Assembly (NCBI RefSeq): GCF_050279675.1
Contig: NZ_JBNNUK010000014.1
Coordinates: 30,525 to 94,524, forward strand
From: Viridibacillus sp050279675
Lineage (GTDB): Bacteria; Bacillota; Bacilli; Bacillales_A; Planococcaceae
Direction of reading: 5' to 3'
Length of the DNA: 64,000 nucleotides
The first letter of the stretch is position 1; every line of letters starts with the position of its first letter. Under the pieces are notes generated by a model. It was given only the letters and a program-made list of their open reading frames with translations, did no database searches and had not been told where the DNA came from. Position numbers and translations under genes: made by a program. Below, piece by piece: positions 1-9,305 of this stretch.

Positions 1-1
1 T

Positions 2-1564
2 GGCTTAGTTGCTTTCAAATTCGCCGTAGCAGCTGTTGTCACAGGGTATTTTTCAATTAAGGAAGCTCTTTTTGAATTTACTTATACATTTTTAGCTGGT
101 GCTATTCTTGGCCTAATCTTAGGCATCGTAATTACACAGCTGCGCTTTACCCTTCGGAAGAAGGGCATCCATGATGTCGTTTTCCATTCACTATTACAGC
201 TATTGACACCTTTTATTATTTACTTAATTGCTGAAGATGTTTTCCATGCATCGGGGGTTATTGCAGTTGTTGTAGGTGGTATTGTGCATGCACTTGTAAA
301 AGATCATACGGAGACTTTAATTGCAGAAGAACAGCTAATTACAGAAAACACTTGGTCTATCGTACTGTTTATCTTAAACGGGGTCGTATTCTTGTTACTT
401 GGATTGAATATTCCGTTGTCTATGACAGAAACATTAGAGAATCCATCTATGAATAACTGGAAAATCATCGGTTACTCTATTGCCATTGGCTTTGTTATTT
501 TAGGCATTCGTTTCATTTGGTCATACGCTTTTTCCAACTATGAATATAAAAAAGACGCAATTCAAGAAATTGAAAAGCCTAGTCTGAAAACAAGTTTACT
601 AACAAGCTTAACAGGCGTGCGTGGTGCTGTTACAATGGCAGGGGTCTTATCCCTTCCTTTACTAGTAGATAACGGTGATTTGTTTCCAGAACGCTCCTTG
701 ATTTTATTTTTAGCATCAAGTGTTATTTTATTTACATTGCTGATGGCTACAATTTTCTTACCTCTTTTAATTGATGTAGAAGAAGTTTTAGAAATACGTG
801 AAGGAAAACTCACTTTTAATGAGGCAAAGAAACGCTTGCTGATTGCTTCAATTCGTAAAATCAATACAGTGATGACTGAAGAAAACCAAACTGTCGCTTT
901 TGAATTAATAGACGAATATAAATTAATGTTTAATCAAATCGATATAGAGCTCAATGCAGAGAAGTTAGCTTCTAAAGAACGCAAGCAACAGATAAAGAGC
1001 CTGCGTTTACTAGGCTTAAAAGCAGAAAAGGAGTATATAGAAAAGACTCAAAAAGAACAAAACTTAGACCCTGATATTTACTCTGCCTGCCAAGCTGCTT
1101 TTAAAGAACGTGAAAAAAGTATTAGTAATCCAAATCGTCCTAAAGTAATCGCCATCCTCTATAGAATATTACTTCACTGGCGAACTACTCGAAAAAGATA
1201 TAGTTTAAATAAAGATAAACGCAATGAATATTTCCGCCAAAAGAAAGAGTTACGTATGCATGCTTTAGGTGCAGGTATTAATGCTTTAGAACAACATGCT
1301 GAATTGGAAGAAAATCCTGATCTTGCAAATTCAATTATTTACGAATATCGCAAAATCATGGATAGGATGAAACAATCCGTCATTCAAAATTCCGAACACC
1401 GAGATGAAATAAAAGAAGAATTACGGGCTCTTTTAATCGAAACTGAACGTATGGAAATTCAAAAAATGTACGAAGCTGGTGAAATTGAACGAGCAGAAGA
1501 AAAAGAGCTGCGAAGATTTGTAAATTATATTGAGAGCATTTCATTGTATGAAGTGATCGAATAA
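2..1564 (+). CDS. Na+/H+ antiporter, CPA1 family (5'-truncated by window edge)
   Basis: This is the C-terminal 520 residues of a cation/proton antiporter. The frame is open from base 2, so the true start lies upstream of the window; the TTG at 203 is internal. The first half is a run of hydrophobic helices that includes a TGVRGAV segment near residue 203, equivalent to the glycine/arginine-rich loop of CPA1 exchangers. The last 270 residues are charged and helical, as in the cytoplasmic tail of NhaP/NhaK-type proteins. It probably exports Na+ or K+ in exchange for protons at the plasma membrane. The family is clear, the ion specificity is not. It ends at a strong terminator and converges on the peptidase gene. 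Confidence 0.85.
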   Translation, partial: GLVAFKFAVAAVVTGYFSIKEALFEFTYTFLAGAILGLILGIVITQLRFTLRKKGIHDVVFHSLLQLLTPFIIYLIAEDVFHASGVIAVVVGGIVHALVKDHTETLIAEEQLITENTWSIVLFILNGVVFLLLGLNIPLSMTETLENPSMNNWKIIGYSIAIGFVILGIRFIWSYAFSNYEYKKDAIQEIEKPSLKTSLLTSLTGVRGAVTMAGVLSLPLLVDNGDLFPERSLILFLASSVILFTLLMATIFLPLLIDVEEVLEIREGKLTFNEAKKRLLIASIRKINTVMTEENQTVAFELIDEYKLMFNQIDIELNAEKLASKERKQQIKSLRLLGLKAEKEYIEKTQKEQNLDPDIYSACQAAFKEREKSISNPNRPKVIAILYRILLHWRTTRKRYSLNKDKRNEYFRQKKELRMHALGAGINALEQHAELEENPDLANSIIYEYRKIMDRMKQSVIQNSEHRDEIKEELRALLIETERMEIQKMYEAGEIERAEEKELRRFVNYIESISLYEVIE

Positions 1565-1585
1565 CATAATAGAAAATCATAAAAG

Positions 1586-1619
1586 AAAGAACGACTGACA
1601 ATATCAGTCGTTCTTTTTT
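1586..1619. terminator. Bidirectional terminator, antiporter/peptidase
   Basis: A 13-bp perfect stem (AAAGAACGACTGA and its complement) with a 5-nt loop is followed by a T-run. An A-rich left flank makes it usable for the leftward peptidase gene as well. Confidence 0.85.
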
Positions 1620-1647
1620 GTACTGTATAGATCTTTTGACAACTGTC

Positions 1648-2727
1648 TTACTTTATAGACATAGATAAAATGATTAACTCTTTTGGAGAAGAAGTCAAAA
1701 TTTCTATTCCATCCTTTTTAATTAAAACATCATCTTCAATACGAACTCCACCTATATTAGGTAAATAAATACCAGGTTCAACAGTCAACACCATTCCTTC
1801 TTGTAATACATCTTCCGAAACTGTAGACATGAAAATGTCCTCATGAATATCTAACCCTATCCCATGTCCAGAACCATGCCCATATTGTTTTCCGAATCCT
1901 TTTTCTTCTATATATTGTCTAGTCAAAGCATCAGCTTCTTTGCCAGTAATGCCTGCCTTCATATGAGCCAGTGCATTTTCTAGTGCGCCATGAACAATAT
2001 TATAGATTTCTTTCATTTCTATTGTTGGTTGTCCAATAGCAATTGTGCGTGTCATGTCTGAACGATAGCCATCATAGTACGCCCCAAAATCAAGCGTTAT
2101 GATATCCCCTTCTTCTATTAACTTATTACTAGCGACACCATGTGGTAATGCTGATCGATGCCCTGAAGCTATAATCATATCAAAAGCAGACGAAGTAGCT
2201 CCTTTTTTTCGCATGTAAAACTCTAGTTCGTTGGCAATATCAATCTCTGATATGCCTGGTTTTATATAATCCAATATATGTGTAAATGCCGCATCTGAAA
2301 TACTTGTCGCTATTTTAATCTTTTCAATTTCTTCAGGCAATTTAATCATACGTAATTTTTCAACTGCACCTGTAACGGGTACAAGCTCTGCTTGAATATG
2401 CTTAGCAAACAATGCATGTGAGTAATACGTAATATTTTTTTCCTCAAATCCAACTCTGCTAATATTTTCTTCCTGTAATGTATTAGAAATTACTTCATAC
2501 ATAACAGCGCGGTCAATTTCTTGCACAGTAAAGTCCGTTGTTTGATCTTGTGCTTGTTGAACATAGCGGAAATCTACAAATAAAAATGCTTTGTTTTTTG
2601 TTACCAACACAGTTCCTGCACTCCCTGTAAACCCTGTTAAGTAACGTCGATTTTGATCATTTGTCACAATTAAACTTTCCAACCCTTGCTCTTCTAATAC
2701 GGCTCTTAGCTTTTCTAATTTCCCCAT
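1648..2727 (-). CDS. Xaa-Pro peptidase (M24 family, aminopeptidase P/prolidase type)
   Basis: The 359-residue protein has the creatinase-like N-terminal half and the pita-bread metallopeptidase half of M24B enzymes. All five metal ligands of the dinuclear centre are visible: Asp in TLDFGA (about 213), Asp in SDMTRT (about 224), His in HGSGHGIG (about 287), Glu in TVEPGIY (about 321) and Glu in RIEDD (about 335). Such cytoplasmic enzymes release the residue before proline, or split X-Pro dipeptides. Length is normal for the short YqhT-like branch. It is divergent from oppA and has its own sigma-54-type promoter, which links it to uptake of peptides rich in proline or hydroxyproline (inference). 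Whether it is an aminopeptidase or a dipeptidase cannot be told. Confidence 0.9.
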   Translation of the reverse strand: MGKLEKLRAVLEEQGLESLIVTNDQNRRYLTGFTGSAGTVLVTKNKAFLFVDFRYVQQAQDQTTDFTVQEIDRAVMYEVISNTLQEENISRVGFEEKNITYYSHALFAKHIQAELVPVTGAVEKLRMIKLPEEIEKIKIATSISDAAFTHILDYIKPGISEIDIANELEFYMRKKGATSSAFDMIIASGHRSALPHGVASNKLIEEGDIITLDFGAYYDGYRSDMTRTIAIGQPTIEMKEIYNIVHGALENALAHMKAGITGKEADALTRQYIEEKGFGKQYGHGSGHGIGLDIHEDIFMSTVSEDVLQEGMVLTVEPGIYLPNIGGVRIEDDVLIKKDGIEILTSSPKELIILSMSIK

Positions 2728-2760
2728 TTTTAACCCTCCAATAATTTAATATTTAACATG

Positions 2761-2777
2761 TTGCAAGTATTATGCCA
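2761..2777 (-). promoter_or_regulatory. Sigma-54 (-24/-12) promoter of the peptidase gene
   Basis: On the minus strand TGGCATAATACTTGCA places GG (2776-2775) exactly 12 bp from GC (2764-2763), the invariant spacing for sigma-54. It lies about 35 bp before the peptidase start. Confidence 0.75.
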
Positions 2778-2790
2778 GTCTTCCACTAAA

Positions 2791-2820
2791 TTCGTGCCTA
2801 ATTAAAAATATAGGCACGAA
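2791..2820. repeat. Inverted repeat overlapping the oppA -24 element
   Basis: Ten-base arms TTCGTGCCTA (2791-2800) and TAGGCACGAA (2811-2820) are perfect inverted copies with a 10-nt AT spacer. The right arm contains the -24 element of the oppA promoter. The left arm therefore puts a second, isolated -24-like element on the opposite strand, with GT rather than GC at its -12 position. It could be a protein-binding dyad or the trace of an inverted promoter duplication. Confidence 0.65.
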
Positions 2821-2828
2821 TATTGCAT
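2812..2828 (+). promoter_or_regulatory. Sigma-54 (-24/-12) promoter of oppA
   Basis: AGGCACGAATATTGCA has GG at 2813-2814 and GC at 2825-2826 with the required 12-bp offset. It lies about 80 bp before the oppA start. Confidence 0.8.
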
Positions 2829-2908
2829 ACTATTACTACGACTCACATTCAGAAGGAAGATAAGATTCCTTTCGTTTGTTGAGATTTTAAAATAGGGGGG
2901 CTTATTTT

Positions 2909-4570
2909 ATGAAGAAGAAATTATTGTTTTCTTTCATGTTATTATTTTCTTTTATGATTATATTAACAGGCTGCTACGGTAAGGATGAGACTACTAAAGG
3001 GGATGGTGAAAAGGCTAGTGATCCTAACAGTTCAACTACTGAACAAGTATTAAATCTATCTGCGTCAGGGGATTTAACAACGATGAGTTCTCTCGGTAGC
3101 TTAGATTCGCTAGCAGTAACTGCTATGAACTCTGTTTATGAAGGCTTGTATCGCATTGGGCCTGAAAACGAAGCAGTTCCAGGTATCGCTGAGTCATATG
3201 AGATATCCGAAGACGGTAAGACTTATACTTTCAAACTTCGAAAAGATGCTGTTTGGAGTAATGATGCTCCAGTAACTGCACACGACTTTATTTACGCTTG
3301 GTCGAAGGCTATTAATCCCGAAACACAAGCTGTCTATTCTTACCTAATGCTAGACATTAAAAATGCTGTGAAAATTCAAGATAAAAACGACCCGCTGTAT
3401 GGTAAAATTGATCAGCTTGGAATTAAAGCAGTAGATGACTATACTTTAGAAATCGAACTAGAAAGACCAATTCCATATTTCTTAAGCTTAACAACTTACG
3501 CACCATTCTTCCCTCAAAACGAGGAATTTACGGAAGCACAAGGTGACCAGTATGCACTTGAAACTGACAAAATGATATACAATGGTCCCTTTGTATTGGA
3601 ATCATGGAAACAAGGTCAAGGTTGGACATTTAAAAAGAATGAAAAATATTGGGATAAAGATACTGTAAAACTAACTACAATTAACCAAAAAATCGTTAAG
3701 GATACGGCAACTGCTATGAACCTATACGAGGCAAATGAAATTGATACAGCTACTTTATCAAGTGAATTTGTTGATCAACACAAAGATAGCCCAGAATTCT
3801 CAACTTTCTTAAAACCTAACACATACTTTTTACGTATTAATCACAAAAATAAATATCTATCTAATCAAAATATCCGTAAAGCTATCGATATGGGTTGGGA
3901 TAAAGAAGCTATGGCAAATGTCATTATGAAAAACGGTTCTATAGCTGCCTATTTCCTAGTACCAAAAGGTTTATCTTCAGGCCCTGATGGTAAAGACTTC
4001 CGTGACGGCAATGGTGATATGAACAAAACTGATATTAAAAAGGCTCAAGAATATTGGGCGAAAGGCTTAAAAGAATTAGGTACTGACAAAGTGACTCTAG
4101 AATTACTAAGTTACGATACTGCACAAACTAAAAGCGCAGTCGAATACATTAAAAATCAACTTGAAAAAAACTTAAAAGGTATTGAACTAACTATTAATAT
4201 GCAACCTAACAAACAAAAATTAGCTTTAGAAGCTAAAGTCGATTTTGACTTAGACTTTGGGGGCTGGGGACCTGACTACCAAGATCCTATGACGTATATC
4301 GATTTATTTGAGACAGGTGCACCATACAATCAATCTAACTACAGTAATAGTAGCGTTGATAAACTAATCAAAGAAGCGAAAGTAACTGTCGACACTAAAA
4401 AACGTTGGGAATTAATGCAACAAGCTGAGAAGTTAATGCTAGATGATGTCGCATTCGCACCAACTTACCAAATAGGTATTAGCCGCTTGACGAAACCTTA
4501 TGTAAAAAACCTTTATGAGCATCCATTCTCTGCAGATATAAGTTATAAATGGGCCTACATCGAAAAATAG
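2909..4570 (+). CDS. oppA: Oligopeptide ABC transporter substrate-binding lipoprotein (OppA/DppE family)
   Basis: The 553-residue protein begins with a lipoprotein signal peptide whose lipobox LTGC sits near residue 22, so it is anchored to the outer face of the membrane. The rest has the SBP_bac_5 pattern, with VPGIAESYEISEDGKTY near residue 90 and VWSNDAPVTAHDF near residue 119. It captures peptides and passes them to the permease encoded in the facing operon (OppB/C/DF), with which it converges. The start is supported by a G6 ribosome-binding site 8 bp upstream. Expression from a sigma-54 promoter, apart from its permease genes, is the main peculiarity. Peptide specificity is unknown; context suggests collagen-like or proline-rich peptides (inference). 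Confidence 0.92.
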   Translation: MKKKLLFSFMLLFSFMIILTGCYGKDETTKGDGEKASDPNSSTTEQVLNLSASGDLTTMSSLGSLDSLAVTAMNSVYEGLYRIGPENEAVPGIAESYEISEDGKTYTFKLRKDAVWSNDAPVTAHDFIYAWSKAINPETQAVYSYLMLDIKNAVKIQDKNDPLYGKIDQLGIKAVDDYTLEIELERPIPYFLSLTTYAPFFPQNEEFTEAQGDQYALETDKMIYNGPFVLESWKQGQGWTFKKNEKYWDKDTVKLTTINQKIVKDTATAMNLYEANEIDTATLSSEFVDQHKDSPEFSTFLKPNTYFLRINHKNKYLSNQNIRKAIDMGWDKEAMANVIMKNGSIAAYFLVPKGLSSGPDGKDFRDGNGDMNKTDIKKAQEYWAKGLKELGTDKVTLELLSYDTAQTKSAVEYIKNQLEKNLKGIELTINMQPNKQKLALEAKVDFDLDFGGWGPDYQDPMTYIDLFETGAPYNQSNYSNSSVDKLIKEAKVTVDTKKRWELMQQAEKLMLDDVAFAPTYQIGISRLTKPYVKNLYEHPFSADISYKWAYIEK

Positions 4571-4631
4571 AGAGTGATTAACTAACGAAGCCATTTCGCA
4601 TAGAGAATACAATCATAATAGGAAATACAAT

Positions 4632-4668
4632 AAAAGAGATGTGAGCAAATTGCTCACATCTCTTTTTT
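4632..4668. terminator. Bidirectional terminator between oppA and the opp operon
   Basis: A 16-bp perfect stem (AAAAGAGATGTGAGCA and complement) with loop AAT and T-runs on both strands separates the converging oppA and the DUF3899 gene. Confidence 0.88.
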
Positions 4669-5038
4669 AAAAATAAACAACTGAAATTAACAATACGAGT
4701 ATAGATTGAATACCCCCTGCTATTAATATGGGATACGTGTAATCACTTGAAAAAACTGAAGTATATTCAACACCTCCGTCAATTGCTGTAGCATACTCTC
4801 CTAATCTAGTTGTTCGACTAAAAAATCGTTTAAAACTATAAGTAATACCATTGAAGAATCCCCCTTGAAGAACAAAAAACCCTCCACCGATTATTAACAA
4901 TATAGATGCTATGATAAACAAATTGTTTAATATACTCAGAAATACATTTGTTTGTCCAAAGACATAGATAAATACGACTGATAAAACAATAGAAATCAAC
5001 ATACAAATTACAATTCTATAAACATCTTTAAAAGACAT
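4667..5038 (-). CDS. DUF3899-like small membrane protein
   Basis: The 123-residue protein has two N-terminal transmembrane helices (about 10-28 and 38-58), a central stretch with GGFFNGITYSFKRFF, and a C-terminal helix. I recognise this pattern as the DUF3899 family, small membrane proteins that in bacilli often follow oligopeptide transporter genes. It is the last gene of the opp operon and its start overlaps the upstream stop (TAATG), so translation is probably coupled. The function is not known; an accessory role in peptide uptake is a guess from position only. Confidence 0.75.
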   Translation of the reverse strand: MSFKDVYRIVICMLISIVLSVVFIYVFGQTNVFLSILNNLFIIASILLIIGGGFFVLQGGFFNGITYSFKRFFSRTTRLGEYATAIDGGVEYTSVFSSDYTYPILIAGGIQSILVLLISVVYF

Positions 5039-7023
5039 TAATGAACCACCACCTCAACATTTTTGTTATACTCTTCATATTCTTGTTCGGTGCACATCAC
5101 AAAATGCCCTTCTCTAACTTCTCTTAGCATCTCATTATCTCGATTTCTACCTTCATGAGATTTATCATCAAAGATGATTCGTTTACGCTTTCTTTCTAAC
5201 GATGGATCTGGCAGTGGTAATGCCGATAGTAATGATTTTGTATAGGGATGTATTGGATTTTCATATAATTCTTCACTTCTAGCCATCTCTACAATTTTCC
5301 CTCTATACATTACGCCAATTCGATCACTAATATATTTCACCATTGATAAATCGTGAGCAATAAACAAATAAGTTAGACCTTTTTCTTTTTGTAACTTCTT
5401 TAGCAGATTTACTATTTGCGCTTGAATTGAAACATCTAGTGCAGAAATTGGTTCATCCGCAATGATAAAGTCTGGTTCCACCGCTAGAGCTCTTGCAATA
5501 CCAATACGTTGGCGCTGACCACCACTAAATTCATGAGGGTAGCGATTAGCATGCTCTTTATTTAGGCCGACAGTTTCAAGTAATTCATGTACTTTTTCTT
5601 GGCGCTGCCCTAAATTTAGCTGATGAATATCAAGCCCTTCTGCAATTATGTCACCGACTTTCATCCTCGGATTGAGAGAAGAATAAGGATCCTGGAAAAT
5701 CATTTGAACTTTACGATTAAACTCCAGTAACTCCTCCTTAGACTTCACTTTTCTAATATCCTTACCATCTATTATTACTTCTCCCTCTGTCATATCATTT
5801 AGTTTAATGAGAGAGCGACCTGTCGTTGATTTTCCGCAGCCTGACTCACCTACTAAACCAAAAATTTCGCCCTTATATATATTAAAACTGATATCATCGA
5901 CTGCTTTTACAGTATTATGCTTATCCAATTTAAAATACTGCTTTAATCCTTTAACTAAAATCAGATTTTCCTTTGTAATACGATCCTTTTCCAGTACATG
6001 ATTACTAGGGATTGTATCTACAGATTTATTTTCCAATGGCTCTGTTTTTGGTGCAAGTTCATGCAATAGCCATGTCGCAGCAAAATGCGTATCTGATATC
6101 TGAAATAGAGGAGGTTCTTCTATAAAATCTATTTTCAACGCCTGCTTATTGCGCTCTGCAAATGCATCACCTTGAGGTAGATTTAGTAAATCTGGCGGAG
6201 AGCCTGGGATTGAATAGAGTTCATCTGACATCATATTTGGTCTAGGCATGGCCGCCAGTAATCCCTTCGTATACGGATGTGTTGTTTTATAAAAAACCTC
6301 ATCTACTAAGCCAATTTCAATAATCTTTCCTGCATACATAACTGCAACACGATCAGCCATTTTTGCTACAACACCCAAATCATGTGTGATAAATACAATA
6401 GATAAACCCATTTGCTGTTGTATATGTTTTAAAAGTTCCAGTATTTGCGCTTGAATTGAAACATCTAATGCGGTTGTCGGTTCATCCGCAATAATAATCT
6501 TAGGTTCACATGCTAACGCCATTGCAATGACAATACGTTGTCGCATCCCTCCAGAAAATTGATGTGGATATTGCTTTAAACGAATTTCAGCATCTTTTAT
6601 TCCGACCATTTGAAGGAGCTCAATTACTCGCTCTTTAACCTTGGAACCGCCCATATTAGTATGTTTTCGGATACTCTCCGCAATCTGTTTTCCAATCGTC
6701 ATCGTTGGATTTAATGCAGTCATCGGATCTTGAAAAATCATTGCAATATCTGCGCCACGTATTTTACGCATTTCTTGCTCAGTAATATTCAAGATATTTT
6801 TTCCTTCAAACAGGATTTCACCGTTCTTTACCCTAGTAGAATCAGGGGGATTTAATCGCACCAAACTTTTTGATGTTACAGATTTCCCCGAACCTGATTC
6901 ACCTACAATCGCTAGTGTTTCACCAGCCTTCAAATCAAAAGAAACACCTCGTACAGCTTGTACTTCTCCTGCATATGTATCAAAAGATACATGAAGATTT
7001 TTCACTTGAAGTATATTATCCAT
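5038..7023 (-). CDS. Fused OppD-OppF oligopeptide ABC transporter ATPase
   Basis: The 661-residue protein carries two complete ABC ATPase domains. The first (about 1-320) has Walker A GESGSGKS, signature FSGGMRQR and Walker B IIADEPTTALD. The second (about 350-640) has GESGCGKST, FSGGQRQR and IIADEPISALD. These correspond to OppD and OppF, usually separate proteins of about 330 residues each; here they are joined by a linker near 310-350, which preserves both nucleotide sites in one chain. It energises peptide import through OppB/OppC. The start has a GGGGG ribosome-binding site. It sits 12 bp after oppC and overlaps the DUF3899 gene by one base. Confidence 0.93.
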   Translation of the reverse strand: MDNILQVKNLHVSFDTYAGEVQAVRGVSFDLKAGETLAIVGESGSGKSVTSKSLVRLNPPDSTRVKNGEILFEGKNILNITEQEMRKIRGADIAMIFQDPMTALNPTMTIGKQIAESIRKHTNMGGSKVKERVIELLQMVGIKDAEIRLKQYPHQFSGGMRQRIVIAMALACEPKIIIADEPTTALDVSIQAQILELLKHIQQQMGLSIVFITHDLGVVAKMADRVAVMYAGKIIEIGLVDEVFYKTTHPYTKGLLAAMPRPNMMSDELYSIPGSPPDLLNLPQGDAFAERNKQALKIDFIEEPPLFQISDTHFAATWLLHELAPKTEPLENKSVDTIPSNHVLEKDRITKENLILVKGLKQYFKLDKHNTVKAVDDISFNIYKGEIFGLVGESGCGKSTTGRSLIKLNDMTEGEVIIDGKDIRKVKSKEELLEFNRKVQMIFQDPYSSLNPRMKVGDIIAEGLDIHQLNLGQRQEKVHELLETVGLNKEHANRYPHEFSGGQRQRIGIARALAVEPDFIIADEPISALDVSIQAQIVNLLKKLQKEKGLTYLFIAHDLSMVKYISDRIGVMYRGKIVEMARSEELYENPIHPYTKSLLSALPLPDPSLERKRKRIIFDDKSHEGRNRDNEMLREVREGHFVMCTEQEYEEYNKNVEVVVH

Positions 7024-7035
7024 GTTTCATCCCCC

Positions 7036-8070
7036 TTATTTTCTCATTTTAGGGTCAAACGCATCCCGTAAACCATCACCTAATAAATTAAAGCTAATCA
7101 TGATTAAACTAATAATGATTGACGATACGATCATTCCATGTGGATACATGCTCAATAATTTAAAAGAATCATTCACAATGGTTCCTAAAGAGGCCACGGG
7201 CGGCTGTAATCCTAAGCCAATAAAGCTTAATAAAGCCTCTGTAAAAATAGCACCTGGAATAGTGAAAGTTGTAACCACAATAATCGGACCAAATGTATTT
7301 GGTATCAAATGTTTCCATATTAAACGCTGGTTGCTCGCGCCTAAAGTTTTAGAAGCTAATACATATTCTTGGCCTTTCAGCTTTAGTATTTGTGCTCGAA
7401 CAATCCGGGCCATTCCTATCCAACCTACAATAACCATTGCTAATGTAATAGAAAGAATCCCTGGCTTTAATATTAAAATCAATAATATATTGACAATTAA
7501 ACCAGGAATTCCGACTAGAACTTCAATAATACGCTGCATCAATGTATCGAGTCTTCCTCCATAAAATGACGACACTGCTCCATATGCCACACCAATAATT
7601 AAATCTATAGTCGCTGCTAAAAAAGCAATATATAACGAAATCCTAGTCCCTTGCCAAACTCTCGTCCATAAATCACGTCCCAATTCATCTGTACCAAACC
7701 AAAAGAACTCATCAACGTTTTTAGAAGTATATTGATCGACATTACGAATGTCCTTGCCATCAACTCCTAAGAATGAAATATTCTCTAGCACCGGAATCTT
7801 CGGTGGCAAATTAGTGCGGGTTAAATCTTGTTCGTCATAACCATGACTGTTCATATAAGGTCCAAATATCGCCAATAAAATGACACCTACAATAATCAGT
7901 AAACCTAAGACAGCGGCTTTATTTTTTATCAGCCTATGCCAGGCATCCTGCCAAAAGGATTGCTCAGGTCTCATGATTTGTTCTCTTTTTATTGCATCTT
8001 GATTGGATGGTTCAAATAAATCAGGTGTATACTTTTTCACTTTTAAATTTTCATCATGTTTTATTACCAT
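7036..8070 (-). CDS. oppC: Oligopeptide ABC transporter permease OppC
   Basis: The 344-residue protein has the OppC layout: a cytoplasmic N-terminal tail of about 40 residues, one helix (about 50-70), an extracellular segment, then five helices of the BPD_transp_1 domain. The EAA loop that docks on the ATPase is visible as EYVLASKTLGASNQRLIWKH. It forms the translocation pore with OppB. Its start overlaps the oppB stop by one base (TAATG) and has a G-rich ribosome-binding site inside the end of oppB, so the pair is translationally coupled. Confidence 0.92.
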   Translation of the reverse strand: MVIKHDENLKVKKYTPDLFEPSNQDAIKREQIMRPEQSFWQDAWHRLIKNKAAVLGLLIIVGVILLAIFGPYMNSHGYDEQDLTRTNLPPKIPVLENISFLGVDGKDIRNVDQYTSKNVDEFFWFGTDELGRDLWTRVWQGTRISLYIAFLAATIDLIIGVAYGAVSSFYGGRLDTLMQRIIEVLVGIPGLIVNILLILILKPGILSITLAMVIVGWIGMARIVRAQILKLKGQEYVLASKTLGASNQRLIWKHLIPNTFGPIIVVTTFTIPGAIFTEALLSFIGLGLQPPVASLGTIVNDSFKLLSMYPHGMIVSSIIISLIMISFNLLGDGLRDAFDPKMRK

Positions 8071-8996
8071 TATCGGTTCCCCCCCGCTACTCTAATACGC
8101 GGATCAATAAAGCCGTATAAAATATCTACAATTAATACAACTACTACGAAAAGAACAGCATAAAAAATAGTGGTTCCCATAATCAGTTGGTAGTCATTCG
8201 TAATGATTGAATTAACAAATTGTTCGCCCAATCCTGGTATACTAAATATCTTCTCAATAACAAGTGAACCCGTAATAGTATTAACAATAAGTGGACCGAT
8301 AATTGTAATAATAGGAATAAGTGCGTTTCTTATTCCATGCTTACCTATGATTTCGAAACTGGATAGCCCTTTTGATTTTGCAGTTATAATATACTCTTGT
8401 CCTAAGACTTCTAACATTTCGATACGTGTAAATCTAGCAATTGTTGCAACAACACTTACGGACAGCGCAAATGTTGGCAAAATTGAATATTCAAATCCTC
8501 CCCAAAAGGCAATTGGTAACCACTCTAGTTTGACCCCTACCCAATATTGTAAAAAACCTGCAAATACAAAAGACGGAATTGAAATACCCAATACTGCTAT
8601 TAACATGGCACCATAATCCCAAAATGAGTTATGCCTTAATGCAGCTAAAATACCTAATAATAAACCTATCATCGTCCCTAATAGAATCGCTTGTATCCCT
8701 AAAACGACTGAAGCGCCAATACGTTCACTAATAATCTTCGTTACTGGACGATTATCAAAGGTAAAGGAAACACCTAAATCCCCTTGTGATAAATTTTTCA
8801 AGTAAATTACAAACTGTTCGGCTACCGGCTTATCTAATCCATACTTTTCGTATAATAATTCTTTTTGTGTAGGTGGCAATTTTTCATCATTAAAAGGTGA
8901 CCCAGGTAACGTCTGCATTAATACAAACGATAATAAAATAATGATAAACAATGTAACAAACATATAACCAATCCTACTCATAATATAACGAAACAT
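8070..8996 (-). CDS. oppB: Oligopeptide ABC transporter permease OppB
   Basis: The protein is 308 residues from the ATG at 8996, chosen because a GGGGGG ribosome-binding site lies 7 bp upstream and the product then begins MFRYIMSRIGYM, typical of OppB. An upstream in-frame ATG at 9041 would add 15 polar residues and lacks such a site. The protein has six helices, with an EAA loop EYIITAKSKGLSSFEI and the usual C-terminal DPRIRV. It is the first gene of the leftward operon oppB-oppC-oppDF-DUF3899, driven by a -24/-12 promoter about 60 bp upstream. Confidence 0.92.
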   Translation of the reverse strand: MFRYIMSRIGYMFVTLFIIILLSFVLMQTLPGSPFNDEKLPPTQKELLYEKYGLDKPVAEQFVIYLKNLSQGDLGVSFTFDNRPVTKIISERIGASVVLGIQAILLGTMIGLLLGILAALRHNSFWDYGAMLIAVLGISIPSFVFAGFLQYWVGVKLEWLPIAFWGGFEYSILPTFALSVSVVATIARFTRIEMLEVLGQEYIITAKSKGLSSFEIIGKHGIRNALIPIITIIGPLIVNTITGSLVIEKIFSIPGLGEQFVNSIITNDYQLIMGTTIFYAVLFVVVVLIVDILYGFIDPRIRVAGGNR

Positions 8997-9052
8997 AAAA
9001 TACCCCCCATCTCTCTTTAAATTGAAATTTATCATTTTCATAAATTAATATA

Positions 9053-9068
9053 TGCAATCTTCATGCCA
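9053..9068 (-). promoter_or_regulatory. Sigma-54 (-24/-12) promoter of the oppBC-DF operon
   Basis: On the minus strand TTGGCATGAAGATTGCAT has GG (9067-9066) and GC (9055-9054) with the exact 12-bp offset. About 60 bp separate it from the oppB start. A small dyad ATTTTGA...TCAAAAT (9099-9120) lies just upstream and might bind a regulator. Confidence 0.8.
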
Positions 9069-9305
9069 ATTCGAGTTTCTACCAACACAACACGACATAT
9101 TTTGATTTTAAATTCAAAATAATCTATCATTAGTAAATAACTACATTAACAACAATTTTATTTACTTTAAATAGAAAAATATCGAAATTTTAAATCCGAG
9201 CGAATTCTTCTATAATATATTTTCATAGCAATACTTATTTTTGAAGAAATGGAACATGTGCTACAATAATTAAATAATGGTTGAATTAGTTTAGAGGGGG
9301 ATTAT

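Noticed and set aside
2909..9041. Interpretation of the Opp system as a nickel or dipeptide-only transporter
   Set aside because: The binding protein has clear SBP_bac_5 peptide-type motifs and the context is peptidase genes; no metal-related gene is present. Exact peptide length preference stays open.
9099..9120. Dyad ATTTTGA...TCAAAAT as the activator's enhancer site
   Set aside because: It lies only about 30-50 bp upstream of the -24 box, closer than usual for enhancers, and I found no copy of it upstream of the other sigma-54 promoters.
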